64,000 nucleotides of DNA from Oceanobacillus sp. CFH 90083 (GCF_009389585.1 NZ_VIYG01000001.1:62001-126000); one strand, 5' to 3'; shown: positions 36,307 through 46,671, counted from the first letter of the stretch. Notes: a model not told the origin generated them from the letters alone. Made by a program: numbers and translations.

Positions 36307-36819
36307 TTACGCCTCCTCATGTGGTTTAATGTTACCCAGGAATAGCATGCCATCTCTTTCTTCCTGTTCATAAACATCAAGCGGTTGCAACGGTGGTGTT
36401 CCAGGAACATTCACACCATTCTTGTAATAACGACCGTCATGACAAGGACAGAAATATTCCTCTGGATAGTCGTCGTTCCCTTCCCAGGAAACTACACAAC
36501 CTAAATGTTTACAAACCGGGGAAAAGGCTACAATTTCATCATTTTCATTTCGATATACCCAGGCTGAGCGATTTACTTCTGACTCATACCAGCCGTCTAC
36601 CTGGTCGATACTCCAATCGACACGTTGCGGTTCAGAAGTAATTTCAGAAACTTCCAGGCCGACATTTGCAAAATCCCCGCCTTCATTGGATTTCAATACA
36701 GGATCGATTGCCATCCGTACAGGTGAAATTAACATACCGGCAGCCATAAAACCACCTACGCCTGTAAGCGTATAATTTAAAAATTGTCTGCGGGATATAT
36801 CGCGCTTTTCATCACTCAT
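36307..36819 (-). CDS. qcrA: Menaquinol:cytochrome c reductase, Rieske subunit
   Basis: A 170-residue Fe-S subunit. The N-terminus DISRRQFLNYTLTG includes a twin-Arg pair and a hydrophobic helix, fitting Tat-dependent membrane insertion. The tat operon lies 27 kb away. The [2Fe-2S] ligands are CKHLGC and CPCHDGRY. It is the first gene of qcrABC. Confidence 0.96.
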   Translation of the reverse strand: MSDEKRDISRRQFLNYTLTGVGGFMAAGMLISPVRMAIDPVLKSNEGGDFANVGLEVSEITSEPQRVDWSIDQVDGWYESEVNRSAWVYRNENDEIVAFSPVCKHLGCVVSWEGNDDYPEEYFCPCHDGRYYKNGVNVPGTPPLQPLDVYEQEERDGMLFLGNIKPHEEA

Positions 36820-36891
36820 TTTTTTCCCCCCTCTGTGTTCAGATAGTCACGGACATTATTAAGATTAAATCAGATTACTAGGACACTAATA

Positions 36892-36920
36892 ATGATAGCG
36901 TAAACTACTAGTTCGGTCAA
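36892..36920 (-). promoter_or_regulatory. Sigma-A promoter of qcrABC
   Basis: On the minus strand TTGACC (36915-36920), 17 bases, TATCAT (36892-36897), some 70 bases before the qcrA start. CcpA or Spo0A sites were not searched. Confidence 0.68.
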
Positions 36921-36968
36921 TATATATCCTAGGTTAACTGTAAATGTTTTGAACATTTCGGCATAGAT

Positions 36969-37427
36969 TTACCAAAAGGACTTCACTAACTCTGCTGTTT
37001 GCATGGTTTGATCTCTTATCATACCTTTTACCGCAGCTGGATCTGCGTCTTTTAAAGAGATAGATGGGAGCCAAATAAATTCTCCTTCTAAATCATTGGC
37101 CATTTTTCTCCAGGTTGGATCAAAACTGATATAGAGCACTTGCTTAAAAGGCTGTTCTTTAAAATGACTTGTCCATTTATTAATTCTGGCTGCCTCCTCT
37201 GCCTTGTCTGCAGTGGTTATGTATGTATAAATTGGCGTAAGCATGACCCTCCCCATTAATTCTTTTTCCAACTCTCTTGCAAAAAGCGTTAAAACATCGT
37301 ACTGGTCTGCATTTTTTGCAGAAGCTTCTAGAGCGCCGATTTGAAAAGGAGCCAGCGGCACAATCACAGTATCAATATACTCCTTCGCCTGATCATATTT
37401 TTGCAAATCAACATTTGTCCATTTCAT
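36969..37427 (-). CDS. ypiF: YpiF (DUF2487) protein
   Basis: A 152-residue soluble protein of unknown role, always near qcrA in Bacillaceae. It has MKWTNVDLQKYDQAKEYIDT at the start and LYISFDPTWRKMANDLEGEF in the middle. AAGGGAGG precedes ATG at 37427. It is 150 bases upstream of qcrA. Confidence 0.86.
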   Translation of the reverse strand: MKWTNVDLQKYDQAKEYIDTVIVPLAPFQIGALEASAKNADQYDVLTLFARELEKELMGRVMLTPIYTYITTADKAEEAARINKWTSHFKEQPFKQVLYISFDPTWRKMANDLEGEFIWLPSISLKDADPAAVKGMIRDQTMQTAELVKSFW

Positions 37428-37540
37428 AAACAATCCTCCCTTCAAAATCCTGCCTTCATTGTAACAATTTTTTGCACGTATAGGAAAGAAAAAAGTAAAT
37501 AAACGGAATCAAAGCTTTTATTTATGCTTCATAATATGAA

Positions 37541-37570
37541 AAAACAACCCATAAAAATATAGGTTGCTTT
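37541..37570 (-). terminator. Terminator of ypiA-ypiB
   Basis: On the minus strand AAGCAACCTAT pairs with ATGGGTTGTT, followed by TTTTTC. Confidence 0.7.
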
Positions 37571-37592
37571 AAAAATAGGTTAACTGACAACA

Positions 37593-38141
37593 TTACGATT
37601 GATTCAGCAGTTTTTCTAATTCCTTCGTTAACTCCAAAAATTTCGTTTGATTTCCTGCATCCAGAGCCTCGTCAATCTCTTCACGCAGCTGTTCCTGTTT
37701 TTGATTGATTAAGAGCTGATCCAATAACTCGGCTGTTGTCTGCTTATCATCTTTGGTTACATAATAATCATCCGGCAAGAAGGGATTTTCTTCTAATACA
37801 GCAGCATAATACGAGCTTTGGTTCGCCTGATGAAAATTCAATTGGATAAATAACGCTTCTTGTTTGTTTAACCGAATATCATGAAAGGTTTTCTCTGCAT
37901 CTGTGGTTACCAAATGATTTTTGTAAAATCGAAACGGTATTTTTTCCGAGCAGCGACTTGAAATCATTACTCCCCTAGGACAATACTTTACATCTCTAAC
38001 AAAATGCACGTGTTCTAAAATATCCATATGGTTCACTAAATAATTAAGTATCCATACACTTTCTCTTTTTTTCAAACGATAATGATTTAAAAACCATTGG
38101 ATGAATTTTTTCTTATCTTTTGCAGTTACAGATGATAGCAC
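37593..38141 (-). CDS. ypiB: YpiB (UPF0302) protein
   Basis: A 182-residue protein. It shows WFLNHYRLKKRESVWILNYL, and a C-terminal coiled part LREEIDEALDAGNQTKFLELTKEL, as in YpiB/UPF0302. In Listeria the related ReoY takes part in turnover of MurA; the same role here is inferred. It follows ypiA by 25 bases. Confidence 0.87.
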   Translation of the reverse strand: MLSSVTAKDKKKFIQWFLNHYRLKKRESVWILNYLVNHMDILEHVHFVRDVKYCPRGVMISSRCSEKIPFRFYKNHLVTTDAEKTFHDIRLNKQEALFIQLNFHQANQSSYYAAVLEENPFLPDDYYVTKDDKQTTAELLDQLLINQKQEQLREEIDEALDAGNQTKFLELTKELEKLLNQS

Positions 38142-38166
38142 TCCACTCTCCCCTCTCTGAAGCAGG

Positions 38167-39435
38167 TTATTCCGTTACATCAAAATCCTGTTCTAAGCGT
38201 TCTACATGCTCACGCACATCCTCATCAATAGGCTGCTGGTCAAGATATGCTTTCAGGACCGGAATGGCTTCTTGCACTCTTCCTTCCTCTGTCAGGAAGT
38301 AGCCATACTCTTTTAAAAAGTCACTGTCATGTTGTAAACTAGTATATGCTTTCCGGTAGCTATTTAATGCATCATCAAACGATTCTATTTCAACATTAGC
38401 TTTTGCCAGCTCCCAATCATAGAGTGCATCCTCTGCACCGGTATTTTGAATGCTTTGTATCAGCTCCACAATTTCATCAAACGCTTCTTTCGCTTGAAGC
38501 AAACCAATTAAAAATAAGACAGCTTCTTTATAATCTGGTTCCAAAGCAATAGCTTGTCTGACATGCTCTTCACTTTCCGCGTCTCTTCCTAATTGATGCG
38601 CAATATCTCCAGCAAGAAAATAGAGTTCTTTCTGGTAGGAATCTCTTTCTAAGCCTTGTTGCACAGTCTTGTATGCTTCCTCCAGCATCCCTTGCGCTTT
38701 ATATACACCTGCGAGCTGGGTATAGGCAGCATAATAATCCTGATCAATTTCCAGGACATGCTCCCAGGCATTTATAGCGATGTCATCCCGGTCGGCTTGA
38801 TGTGCCGTCATCCCGTGCCTGAATAATTTTTCAGGATCTGGCTCCTCCTCGTCTTTGTAAAATTGGAGTGCTTTCTCATATTCGCCGGCAGCGGCAAGTG
38901 CTTCACCGAGCCGGTCTTCGATAGAAACATTCCCGACCTCTTTGGTTTTGGCAATGACACGCTCATAATAAGTGATAGCCTTTAAATATTCACCGATAGA
39001 AAAGAATAACTCTCCAAGCGCAAAGTCGATAACGCTCTCTTGTGGAGCGAGATGCTTTGCTTCCAGCAGTTTTTGCTCGGAAACTTCAAATAGTCCTTGC
39101 GCCTGATATAAATCGGCAAGCTGGATTAACGCCTGCACATAGCCTTCATCCTCTTCCGGAATTTCATTTAATATCGTAATCGCTAATTCATCTTCCTCTG
39201 ATTCAATAAAAATATCAGATAGGGTGAGCTTTAACGACGTTTCTTCAGGATATTTTTCAATTAATTGTTCGAGTATTATTCTTGACTCGATCAGAAATCC
39301 CCACTGCAGGTAAAGTTCAGCTATTTGAAACAAGGAATCGTCATCAGCGTTTTTCTGATAGTCGCTTAATAATGCTAATGCTTTTTCTGTTTCATTTCTT
39401 TCTGCCAAGTCTATTGCTTGTTGAATGGTGTTCAT
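38167..39435 (-). CDS. ypiA: TPR-repeat protein YpiA
   Basis: A 422-residue soluble protein of about ten tetratricopeptide units. The repeats are spaced roughly 34 residues, for example LLSDYQKNADDDSLFQIAELYLQWG and FQIAELY-type helices. In Firmicutes YpiA/ReoY-type proteins contribute to cell-wall regulation; here function is inferred from family. It stands with ypiB in an operon. Confidence 0.87.
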   Translation of the reverse strand: MNTIQQAIDLAERNETEKALALLSDYQKNADDDSLFQIAELYLQWGFLIESRIILEQLIEKYPEETSLKLTLSDIFIESEEDELAITILNEIPEEDEGYVQALIQLADLYQAQGLFEVSEQKLLEAKHLAPQESVIDFALGELFFSIGEYLKAITYYERVIAKTKEVGNVSIEDRLGEALAAAGEYEKALQFYKDEEEPDPEKLFRHGMTAHQADRDDIAINAWEHVLEIDQDYYAAYTQLAGVYKAQGMLEEAYKTVQQGLERDSYQKELYFLAGDIAHQLGRDAESEEHVRQAIALEPDYKEAVLFLIGLLQAKEAFDEIVELIQSIQNTGAEDALYDWELAKANVEIESFDDALNSYRKAYTSLQHDSDFLKEYGYFLTEEGRVQEAIPVLKAYLDQQPIDEDVREHVERLEQDFDVTE

Positions 39436-39490
39436 TTAAAAGAACCCCTCTCTTTTGTGTTTCTTTCACTTCCAATTTATCATACAAAAA

Positions 39491-39528
39491 AGCTAGCTAC
39501 AGTTCAAATAACTAGAACTGTAGCTAGA
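39491..39528 (-). terminator. Terminator of the aro operon
   Basis: CTAGCTACAGTTC (39493-39505) pairs with GAACTGTAGCTAG (39515-39527); on the minus strand a T-run follows. Confidence 0.9.
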
Positions 39529-39534
39529 ATTTTA

Positions 39535-39565
39535 TACAAGAGGATACTCAAAAGTCCAACAAAAA
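39535..39565. repeat. Partial end of the GTTCAAAAAGT repeat
   Basis: GAGGATACTCAAAAGTCC then AACAAAAAT matches the terminal motif of the elements at 47351 and 59306. Only one end is seen; it lies between aroA and its terminator. Confidence 0.45.
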
Positions 39566-39582
39566 TAAAGTGAAAAAAGGGT

Positions 39583-40872
39583 TTACTGTAATATTGCTTC
39601 CAGATCATCAAAAAATGTTGGATAGGATATATTAATGCTGTCTTTTTCGTCCATTTCAATTGGTTCTTCCGATATAAGTGCTGCGATGACACCCATCATG
39701 GCAATTCGATGATCCATATAGGAGGAGATCTTACCTCCTGTTAGTTTTGTTGGACCTTCGATAATCATTCCGTCCTCAGTAGCTGTAATATTTGCTCCAA
39801 GTACTTGCAGATTTTGACAAACAGCTTCAATCCGGTCTGTTTCTTTTACTCTCAGCTCTTCTGCATCCTTAATTATGGTTTTACCGTCTGCCTGTGTTGC
39901 CAGCAAAGCTAAGATAGGGATTTCATCAATCAGACGCGGGATAACATCTCCTTCTATCATTGTCCCTTTTAAAGCAGTGTATTTTATAGTTAAATCACCA
40001 ATTTTTTCGCCGCCGGTGGTACGTTCATTAGAAACTGTTATGGCTGCCCCCATTTCCTTCAAAACGTCTAAAATACCAGTACGGGATTCGTTTAAACCGA
40101 CATTTTTTAAAGTTATCGCACTTCCAGGGACAATGGCTCCAGCAGCTAAGAAGAAGGCAGCAGAAGAAATATCGCCGGGAACTTCCACGTCACATGCTGT
40201 TAAATTCCCTTTGTTTGTCACAACAATTCCTTCTTTATTCTGTTTTAAATCCGCCCCAAAAGCCTGAAGCATGACTTCTGTGTGATTTCTCGTTTCTGTC
40301 TCTTCCTGTACAACTGTTTCTCCCTCTGCAAGTAAACCTGCTAATAAAAGAGCTGATTTTACTTGCGCACTTTTAACCGGAAGACGGTAGGTAATCCCAT
40401 CCAGTGTGCCGCCTTGAACAGTGATTGGAAGGAATTTTCCATCCGCATCTCCATCAATCACTGCCCCCATTTTTCTTAAAGGGGTGACAACACGATCCAT
40501 TGGCCGCTTGGTCAGCGATGCATCTCCATAAATACTCGTTTCAAATGGCAGACCCGATAGAAGACCCAGCATTAATCTTGTTGTTGTACCTGAGTTACCA
40601 AAATCTAATGCTTTCGTTGGCTTTTTCAGTCCTTCCAATCCATTACCATGGACCAGCACGGTATTTCCATCTTTTTCAATCTGGACACCCATTGCACGGA
40701 AAGCATGAATGGTTCTGAGACAATCCTCCCCGTCAAGGAAGTTGGTTATCTTAGTAATTCCATGTGAAATACTCCCAAAAATAATAGAGCGATGTGATAT
40801 CGACTTATCTCCAGGAACAATAACATCTCCTTCTAATTTAGGTGAAGTATATTCAAATTGAACATGCGACAC
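39583..40872 (-). CDS. aroA: 3-phosphoshikimate 1-carboxyvinyltransferase (EPSP synthase)
   Basis: A 429-residue enzyme joining shikimate-3-phosphate and PEP. The PEP and substrate sites are VPGDKSISHRS near the N-terminus and FGNSGTTTRLMLGLL; a third is PRLIDEIPILALLATQADGKT. It is called aroE in B. subtilis. The start is GTG at 40872 with AAGGAGGAG upstream. It is last in the aro operon. Confidence 0.96.
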   Translation of the reverse strand: MSHVQFEYTSPKLEGDVIVPGDKSISHRSIIFGSISHGITKITNFLDGEDCLRTIHAFRAMGVQIEKDGNTVLVHGNGLEGLKKPTKALDFGNSGTTTRLMLGLLSGLPFETSIYGDASLTKRPMDRVVTPLRKMGAVIDGDADGKFLPITVQGGTLDGITYRLPVKSAQVKSALLLAGLLAEGETVVQEETETRNHTEVMLQAFGADLKQNKEGIVVTNKGNLTACDVEVPGDISSAAFFLAAGAIVPGSAITLKNVGLNESRTGILDVLKEMGAAITVSNERTTGGEKIGDLTIKYTALKGTMIEGDVIPRLIDEIPILALLATQADGKTIIKDAEELRVKETDRIEAVCQNLQVLGANITATEDGMIIEGPTKLTGGKISSYMDHRIAMMGVIAALISEEPIEMDEKDSINISYPTFFDDLEAILQ

Positions 40873-40891
40873 AATGTTCTCCTCCTTGTCA

Positions 40892-41995
40892 TTAAGCTTG
40901 AATCATTGTTTCGAATCCGCGTTGCTTTAATACCTTCTGCCCTGCAGCTTGCGCATCTTTTGTATAGAAGCTTAAGCGCAGAGCGCCTGTGATACCCTCC
41001 CGCACCTCAAGAATCTCGATGTTTTTAATACTCAATGACGCATTTGCTAAAATAAGCGCCACCTCAGCAATAGCTCCCGGCTGATCAGCGATATCTACAT
41101 AAAGATCATAAAATGCAGGGATGGCACCCCGGTCTCCTTCATTTAATCCATCGCGATAATTTTTGGCGCTATTCAAATACGTAATGACTTCTTCTTTTTC
41201 ATTATCTTCAATCAGTTTTTTCAGCTGCTCCATTTCAATGATCCAATCTTCAAGCATCGTGGACATTTTGGACTGATTATGATAAAAAATATCTTGCCAC
41301 ATGACAGGATTACTGGAAGCAATACGTGTAATATCACGAAACCCGCCAGCTGCCAGCTTTGGCAGGAAAGCGTGTTTCTTCTCCCATTTCTTTGCCTGAT
41401 GCACAAGTGATGATGCAATCAGATGCGGGAAATGGGAAATAACTCCTGTCATCTCGTCATGTTCATCTGATTGCAAGACGACAAAATTACTTTTCGTTGC
41501 TGATAAAACATTTCTTAGCGTATCTACATTTTCCACTGTTGCACTATCGAGCGGAGATAAAACATAAATGGCATTTTCAAATAAATGTTCTTTGGCTGCC
41601 TCAATCCCTTTCTTATGGGAGCCGGCCATCGGATGTCCGCCAATGAAACGGATGGCTTTATTGGTCAAGCTATTTGCTGCCATGAGGACGGAGCCTTTTA
41701 CAGATGCCGTATCAGAGACAATGACGTCTTTGGTAAAAGGAATATCATCCAGTCTGGCAATAAGCTGAATAGTTTCTGAAATTGGTGCGGAGATAATAAT
41801 AATGTCCGCCTTTAATGCAGCCTCATCAAAGTTTGTAGCAGCTTCATCAATGACACCGTGATGCAAAGCAAAATGCATTGCATCTTCGTTTACATCAAAA
41901 CCGATTATGTAATGTTCGGACTCTTTTTTTATTGCTTTAGCAATGGACCCGCCAATAAGGCCGAGTCCAGCTATTAATATCTGTTGCTTATCCAT
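40892..41995 (-). CDS. tyrA: Prephenate dehydrogenase with ACT domain
   Basis: A 367-residue NAD enzyme that makes 4-hydroxyphenylpyruvate for tyrosine. The NAD site is IAGLGLIGGSIAKAI, and GGHPMAGSHKKGIEAA marks the substrate site. The last 70 residues form an ACT domain (DLYVDIADQPGAIAEVALI), which usually binds tyrosine for feedback control. AAGGTG is before ATG. It lies 13 bases after hisC. Confidence 0.95.
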   Translation of the reverse strand: MDKQQILIAGLGLIGGSIAKAIKKESEHYIIGFDVNEDAMHFALHHGVIDEAATNFDEAALKADIIIISAPISETIQLIARLDDIPFTKDVIVSDTASVKGSVLMAANSLTNKAIRFIGGHPMAGSHKKGIEAAKEHLFENAIYVLSPLDSATVENVDTLRNVLSATKSNFVVLQSDEHDEMTGVISHFPHLIASSLVHQAKKWEKKHAFLPKLAAGGFRDITRIASSNPVMWQDIFYHNQSKMSTMLEDWIIEMEQLKKLIEDNEKEEVITYLNSAKNYRDGLNEGDRGAIPAFYDLYVDIADQPGAIAEVALILANASLSIKNIEILEVREGITGALRLSFYTKDAQAAGQKVLKQRGFETMIQA

Positions 41996-42008
41996 ACGTT
42001 CACCTTAC

Positions 42009-43103
42009 CTAATTTAATTGTTCTTGATAATCTTTTAAGATGTTCTCCATGATCTTCATATCTTCTTCTTTCCCGATCGTGACACGGATGGTATTGGGAA
42101 TCCCCAGCAGCTCTCCAGGACGGACAATAAAACCATGCTTAATTAAGTAATCAAAAGCATCCATTCCGCTTTTAGGAGTTTTCACAAGCAGGAAATTAGC
42201 TTCTGATTCATAATAATCCCAGCCAATAGAAGTTAAGAAAGCTTGAAACTGCTTTAATCCCTTTTTGTTTTCCCGATACGTATGCTGAATAAAATCCTGG
42301 TCTGAAAAGGCAATAACAGCTGCCTGCTGTGCAGCGGACGTTGTGTTAAACGGACCACGGACCTTATCTAAGGTTTCCACAATCAAAGGGTCTGCTATGC
42401 CATAGCCAATTCTGAGACCCGCCAGGCCGTAAGCCTTTGAAAATGTCCGTAAAACAATCAGGTTGGGGTGCTTATCCAACAGCCCTACAGCATTTAAATC
42501 CTTTTCAGGTTGTAAAAATTCAACATATGCCTCATCTAAAACAACTAAGACATCCGAAGGGCATCTGTTTAAAAAGTTTTCTAGTTCCTCTTTGGAAATA
42601 GCGATTCCTGTTGGATTATTCGGTGTACAGATCCAGATAATTTTTGTATTATCCTGCACAGCTTCAAGCATTTTATCAAGGGGATGACTGCCATCTTCAT
42701 TTACCGGGTGTTCTGCAATCTCCGCCCCTTCAATCAGAGCATAGTGTTTATATTGCGGGAATGTAGGTGTTGCCATAATAACCTGATCCCCAATAGTAAG
42801 ATAAGAACGGCAAAGCATCTGGATGATTTCTTCCGAACCGCTTCCGAAAATTAGCGATTCCGGATTCACATTTAACTTTTCGCTAATCAGATAGCGGAGC
42901 TCCGATGTATAGCCATCCGGGTAAATATTAAAAACGGGCTCACTTGCCCGGAATAATTCCTTCACTTTGTCTGAAAAACCATAAGGGTTCTCATTGGAAG
43001 CCAATTTAACAATATAATCAAGTCCGAATTCTTTTTGAATATCCTTTGTCTGCTTCCCTTGTTTATATGGACTGAGCTGCTTTAAAACCTCTTTACTTCT
43101 CAT
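42009..43103 (-). CDS. hisC: Histidinol-phosphate aminotransferase
   Basis: A 364-residue PLP aminotransferase. NPNNPTG is in ICTPNNPTGIAI, the PLP Lys is in RTFSKAYGLAGLRIGY. In Bacillus HisC also works on aromatic amino acids, fitting its place between aroH and tyrA. The trp genes that precede it in B. subtilis are missing. Confidence 0.95.
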   Translation of the reverse strand: MRSKEVLKQLSPYKQGKQTKDIQKEFGLDYIVKLASNENPYGFSDKVKELFRASEPVFNIYPDGYTSELRYLISEKLNVNPESLIFGSGSEEIIQMLCRSYLTIGDQVIMATPTFPQYKHYALIEGAEIAEHPVNEDGSHPLDKMLEAVQDNTKIIWICTPNNPTGIAISKEELENFLNRCPSDVLVVLDEAYVEFLQPEKDLNAVGLLDKHPNLIVLRTFSKAYGLAGLRIGYGIADPLIVETLDKVRGPFNTTSAAQQAAVIAFSDQDFIQHTYRENKKGLKQFQAFLTSIGWDYYESEANFLLVKTPKSGMDAFDYLIKHGFIVRPGELLGIPNTIRVTIGKEEDMKIMENILKDYQEQLN

Positions 43104-43106
43104 TGC

Positions 43107-43481
43107 TTAACGACCCTTTCTTTCTGCAAGATCCGGACGGAGTTTTACGGCCTCTCTCTGGAATGTGTGCTTGACTTCTTTTTGTTCTGCATCGGTATTC
43201 ACAACCATCATAATCCGGATGCATTTTGGCAGGCTGCCGGGAACATCTATTTCCTGCATACACATGACAGGGACATATTTCCACCCGTCAATTTCACGTA
43301 AAGCTTTGGCAGGAAATGCTGCGTCCACATCTTTCGTTACTGAAATAAACGCATGAGAAACGTCTTCCGGCTGAATATTATTTGTTTCTGCCATCTCCAG
43401 AACTAATGCTCTTGTATGTTCAATGATTTCACTTGCTTTATTATTTTCTACGGTGGTAGCACCTCGTACGCCTCTTGTCAC
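43107..43481 (-). CDS. aroH: Chorismate mutase, AroH type
   Basis: A 124-residue monofunctional enzyme turning chorismate into prephenate. It begins MTRGVRGATTVENN (Arg7 of the active site) and has PVMCMQEIDVPGSLPKCIRIM. ATG overlaps the aroB stop as ATGA, showing translational coupling. Confidence 0.95.
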   Translation of the reverse strand: MTRGVRGATTVENNKASEIIEHTRALVLEMAETNNIQPEDVSHAFISVTKDVDAAFPAKALREIDGWKYVPVMCMQEIDVPGSLPKCIRIMMVVNTDAEQKEVKHTFQREAVKLRPDLAERKGR

Positions 43482-44554
43482 CGCTTGTTCATCCTCTCTA
43501 TATATGTTTTGATATAAGCCTCCACAGAGGAATCATCTAAGTTTTTGACAGTCGGCTCACCAACTTTATTGAGTAATACCATTTGAATGTGGCCGGAAAC
43601 TGACTTTTTATCTGATTTCATACTTTTAATGAGCTTGGGGATGCTCTCTTCTTCTATGTCAATAATAGGATATGCATTTCTTTTCATCCAATTGTACAAC
43701 TCATTAAAAGGGAGCTTTTTCCCTGCCACATCCTCACTGACATGAAGTGCAAATAACATCCCGTTTGCAACCGCTTCTCCATGCGTTACCTTCCCATATC
43801 CCAGAGTGGCTTCGAATGCATGACCCAGAGTATGGCCAAGGTTTAAATATTTACGGACACCAGATTCTTTTTCATCTTCTTCAACAATATTTGCTTTGAC
43901 TTTGATACCGGCCTCCAAATGATTCTCCAGCTGTGCAGAGGAAACTTGCTCTAAAGAAAGTGCCAATAATTCTTCCGTCAGATGGATATCTGAAATAAAT
44001 CCTTCTTTTAAAATTTCCGCATAGCCGCTCCGGATTTCGCGGTAAGGTAAAGATGCCAGGGTTTCTGTGTCATATAAAACAGCTGCCGGAGGATAAAAGC
44101 AGCCAATTAAATTTTTCCCGGCTTCATGGTTAATCGCTACTTTTCCGCCGACACTGCTGTCATGCGCTAAGATCGTCGTCGGCATTTGTACATAATCGAT
44201 ACCGCGCATAAAAGTTGCTGCAACAAATCCTCCCAAATCACCGATAACCCCGCCGCCTAAAGCAATGATGAGGGATTTGCGGTCCAAACCACTTTCAATT
44301 GCCTTTGTCTGTAATTTATAGTACTGCTCGATGCTTTTAGAGGCTTCTCCCGATGGAGCGATATAAGTATAGATATCTGTATCTCCCAAGCTCTCTGTAA
44401 CATCCTGCAAGTATTTATCAGCTATCTTCTCGTCCGTTATAATTAAAATAGAGCTGTAATCACTTTTTAACCATTTTTTTAAGTCGAACCTTAATCCAGC
44501 TTCCATCACAATTGGGTAGCTGCGCTGGCTGGACTGGATAGTCAGCTGTTTCAT
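43478..44554 (-). CDS. aroB: 3-dehydroquinate synthase
   Basis: A 358-residue enzyme of the shikimate pathway; it needs NAD and zinc. It has ALGGGVIGDLGGFVAATFMRGI, and the metal ligands Glu in SGYAEILKEGF and His in LNLGHTLGHAFE and THGEAVANGM. The ATG follows the aroC stop directly. Confidence 0.95.
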   Translation of the reverse strand: MKQLTIQSSQRSYPIVMEAGLRFDLKKWLKSDYSSILIITDEKIADKYLQDVTESLGDTDIYTYIAPSGEASKSIEQYYKLQTKAIESGLDRKSLIIALGGGVIGDLGGFVAATFMRGIDYVQMPTTILAHDSSVGGKVAINHEAGKNLIGCFYPPAAVLYDTETLASLPYREIRSGYAEILKEGFISDIHLTEELLALSLEQVSSAQLENHLEAGIKVKANIVEEDEKESGVRKYLNLGHTLGHAFEATLGYGKVTHGEAVANGMLFALHVSEDVAGKKLPFNELYNWMKRNAYPIIDIEEESIPKLIKSMKSDKKSVSGHIQMVLLNKVGEPTVKNLDDSSVEAYIKTYIERMNKR

Positions 44555-45724
44555 TTAGAAGCACCTGATTTCTTCTCTGTAATCGTCAATTGCCTGCTTT
44601 AACTGCGGAAAGCGGTCACTTGAAAATTGTTCTGTAACAGCTTTTGCTATTTCGAAAGCGACAACATGCTCCATCACAACAGAAGCAGCGGGAACTGCAC
44701 AAGCATCAGATCTTTCTACCGTCGCTTTAAAAGGCTCTTTCGTTTCAATATCTACGCTTTGCAATGGACGCTTCATCAGCGTTGGAATAGGCTTCATAAC
44801 ACCCCGTACAACGATTGGCATCCCTGTTGACATTCCGCCTTCCAAACCGCCGAGACGATTGGTTGTACGGTAATATCCATCCTCTTCATTCCAGGCAATT
44901 TCATCATGCACTTCACTGCCATTTAAGCGTGCTGCTTCAAATCCAATCCCGAATTCCACCCCTTTAAAAGCATTGATGCTAATCACACTTGCCGCAATTT
45001 TACTATCCAGCTTTCTGTCATAATGCACATAGGAACCAATCCCGGCTGGTAAGCCTTCTACATACACCTCACAGACACCGCCGATAGAATCACCGATGCT
45101 TTTGGCTTCATCAATCGCTTCTATCATCGGCTGTTCGACATTTGGATCTAATACCATCACCGGAGAATTGCCGGAAATTTCAGCACGTTCTTTTGCTGTT
45201 AAATCATTTTTTTCTTCTGCGCGAATACCTGCGATTTCTTTCACATATCCGGTAACATAGATACCTAATTGCTCCAAAAGTGATTTTGCTACTGCACCTG
45301 CTGCAACTCGTGCACCAGTTTCTCTTGCGGAGGAACGCTCTAATACATTCCGCATATCACGGTGTCCGTATTTCAGACCGCCATTCAAATCTGCATGACC
45401 CGGACGCGGTTTTGTTACGACTCTGCGCAGCTTAGCTCCTTCTTCCAAAGGATCTGCACCCATAATATCTGTCCAATGCTTAAAATCATCATTATGTATG
45501 ACGAGTGAAACGGGAGATCCCAGCGTGTATCCATGGCGTACACCGCTTGTAATATCAACCGTATCCTTTTCAATTTGCATTCTCTTTCCTCTGCCATGAC
45601 CGCCTTGTCTTCTGCGCAGGCTCTCATTAATGTCTTCTGCTTTTAATTCCATTTGTGAAGGCAGCCCTTCGATAATTGTCGTTAATTGTTTTCCATGTGA
45701 TTCTCCAGCTGTTAAGTAACGCAC
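44555..45724 (-). CDS. aroC: Chorismate synthase
   Basis: A 389-residue FMN-dependent enzyme that makes chorismate. It has [13 protein letters not shown] at the start, [11 protein letters not shown] and the C-terminal motif [15 protein letters not shown]. The start is GTG at 45724 with AAAGGAG upstream. It is the first gene of the aroC-aroB-aroH-hisC-tyrA-aroA operon. It is called aroF in B. subtilis. The 173-base gap before it has no sure promoter. Confidence 0.96.
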   Translation of the reverse strand: MRYLTAGESHGKQLTTIIEGLPSQMELKAEDINESLRRRQGGHGRGKRMQIEKDTVDITSGVRHGYTLGSPVSLVIHNDDFKHWTDIMGADPLEEGAKLRRVVTKPRPGHADLNGGLKYGHRDMRNVLERSSARETGARVAAGAVAKSLLEQLGIYVTGYVKEIAGIRAEEKNDLTAKERAEISGNSPVMVLDPNVEQPMIEAIDEAKSIGDSIGGVCEVYVEGLPAGIGSYVHYDRKLDSKIAASVISINAFKGVEFGIGFEAARLNGSEVHDEIAWNEEDGYYRTTNRLGGLEGGMSTGMPIVVRGVMKPIPTLMKRPLQSVDIETKEPFKATVERSDACAVPAASVVMEHVVAFEIAKAVTEQFSSDRFPQLKQAIDDYREEIRCF

Positions 45725-45897
45725 TATACATTCTCCTTTACTTTATGAAGCTATTAAAAATGAGCAAGAATCTTAATTACTATTACCAGAAACATGTCAT
45801 ATTTTTTTGACAATAGTGAATATACTTTACCCATTTAAATAGTTGAAAGTTTTCTAACTACTATATCATATTACACTGCATTTCGGGTAGTGTAAAT

Positions 45898-46671
45898 TTA
45901 TTGTTTTCGATAAAAAAAGCTATCTTCTAAATAAAAGCCATATTGTTCGGCATTAAATATTTGTTCGGTACTGCCGACAAACAAACAGCCGCCTTTTGTC
46001 AACGCTTTGTTAAAATGGTGAAAGATATTATTTTTTGCTTCGTCCGTAAAATAAATTAACACGTTTCGGCAAACGATTAAATCAATATCTCTGGGATAAG
46101 GGTCTTCTAACAGGTTATGCCGCTCAAAACGGATATGCTTTCTTAAGGAAGGGTCGGCTTGAAATATGGTACCATTCGATGTGAAATATTTTTTCTTTAA
46201 AGCAGCCGGCAAATCTTTTAAAGAACGCTCCTGATAATTTCCTTGCTTTGCTGCATTTAAAACGGCCTGATCAAAGTCGGTTGCCCGAATCTGGTAATTT
46301 AACCCTGGAAAATATTCTTCCAGCATCATAGCAAGACTATAAGGCTCCTCACCTGTAGAACAGGCAGCGCTCCAAATCGTTATCTTCCTTTTCGTTTTTG
46401 TTAATTCTGGAATTATTTTCTTTTGCAGAACATCCCAGCGATTTGGATTCCGATAAAACTCAGAAACATTAATGGTTAATTTTTCTGTAAATTCCTCCAG
46501 CAGCCCAGCGTCTTTTTGACAAGCCGCAAAATAATCTATGTAGCTTTTAAAACCATGCTTATCTCTTAATGTGGTGATCCGGCGTTTCATCTGTGCCTCT
46601 TTATATAAGTCCAAATTTAATTTAAGTGATTGATGCACCTTTTGTTTCATTAAATCATAATCATCTCTCAT
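45898..46671 (-). CDS. cheR: Chemotaxis protein methyltransferase CheR
   Basis: A 257-residue SAM-dependent enzyme that methylates glutamates on chemoreceptors. The N-terminal helical domain has TLRDKHGFKSYIDYF and EFTEKLTINVSEFYRNP. The SAM loop is IWSAACSTGEEPYSLAMML. GGGAGG precedes ATG. Its presence implies motility by flagella elsewhere in the genome. Confidence 0.95.
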   Translation of the reverse strand: MRDDYDLMKQKVHQSLKLNLDLYKEAQMKRRITTLRDKHGFKSYIDYFAACQKDAGLLEEFTEKLTINVSEFYRNPNRWDVLQKKIIPELTKTKRKITIWSAACSTGEEPYSLAMMLEEYFPGLNYQIRATDFDQAVLNAAKQGNYQERSLKDLPAALKKKYFTSNGTIFQADPSLRKHIRFERHNLLEDPYPRDIDLIVCRNVLIYFTDEAKNNIFHHFNKALTKGGCLFVGSTEQIFNAEQYGFYLEDSFFYRKQ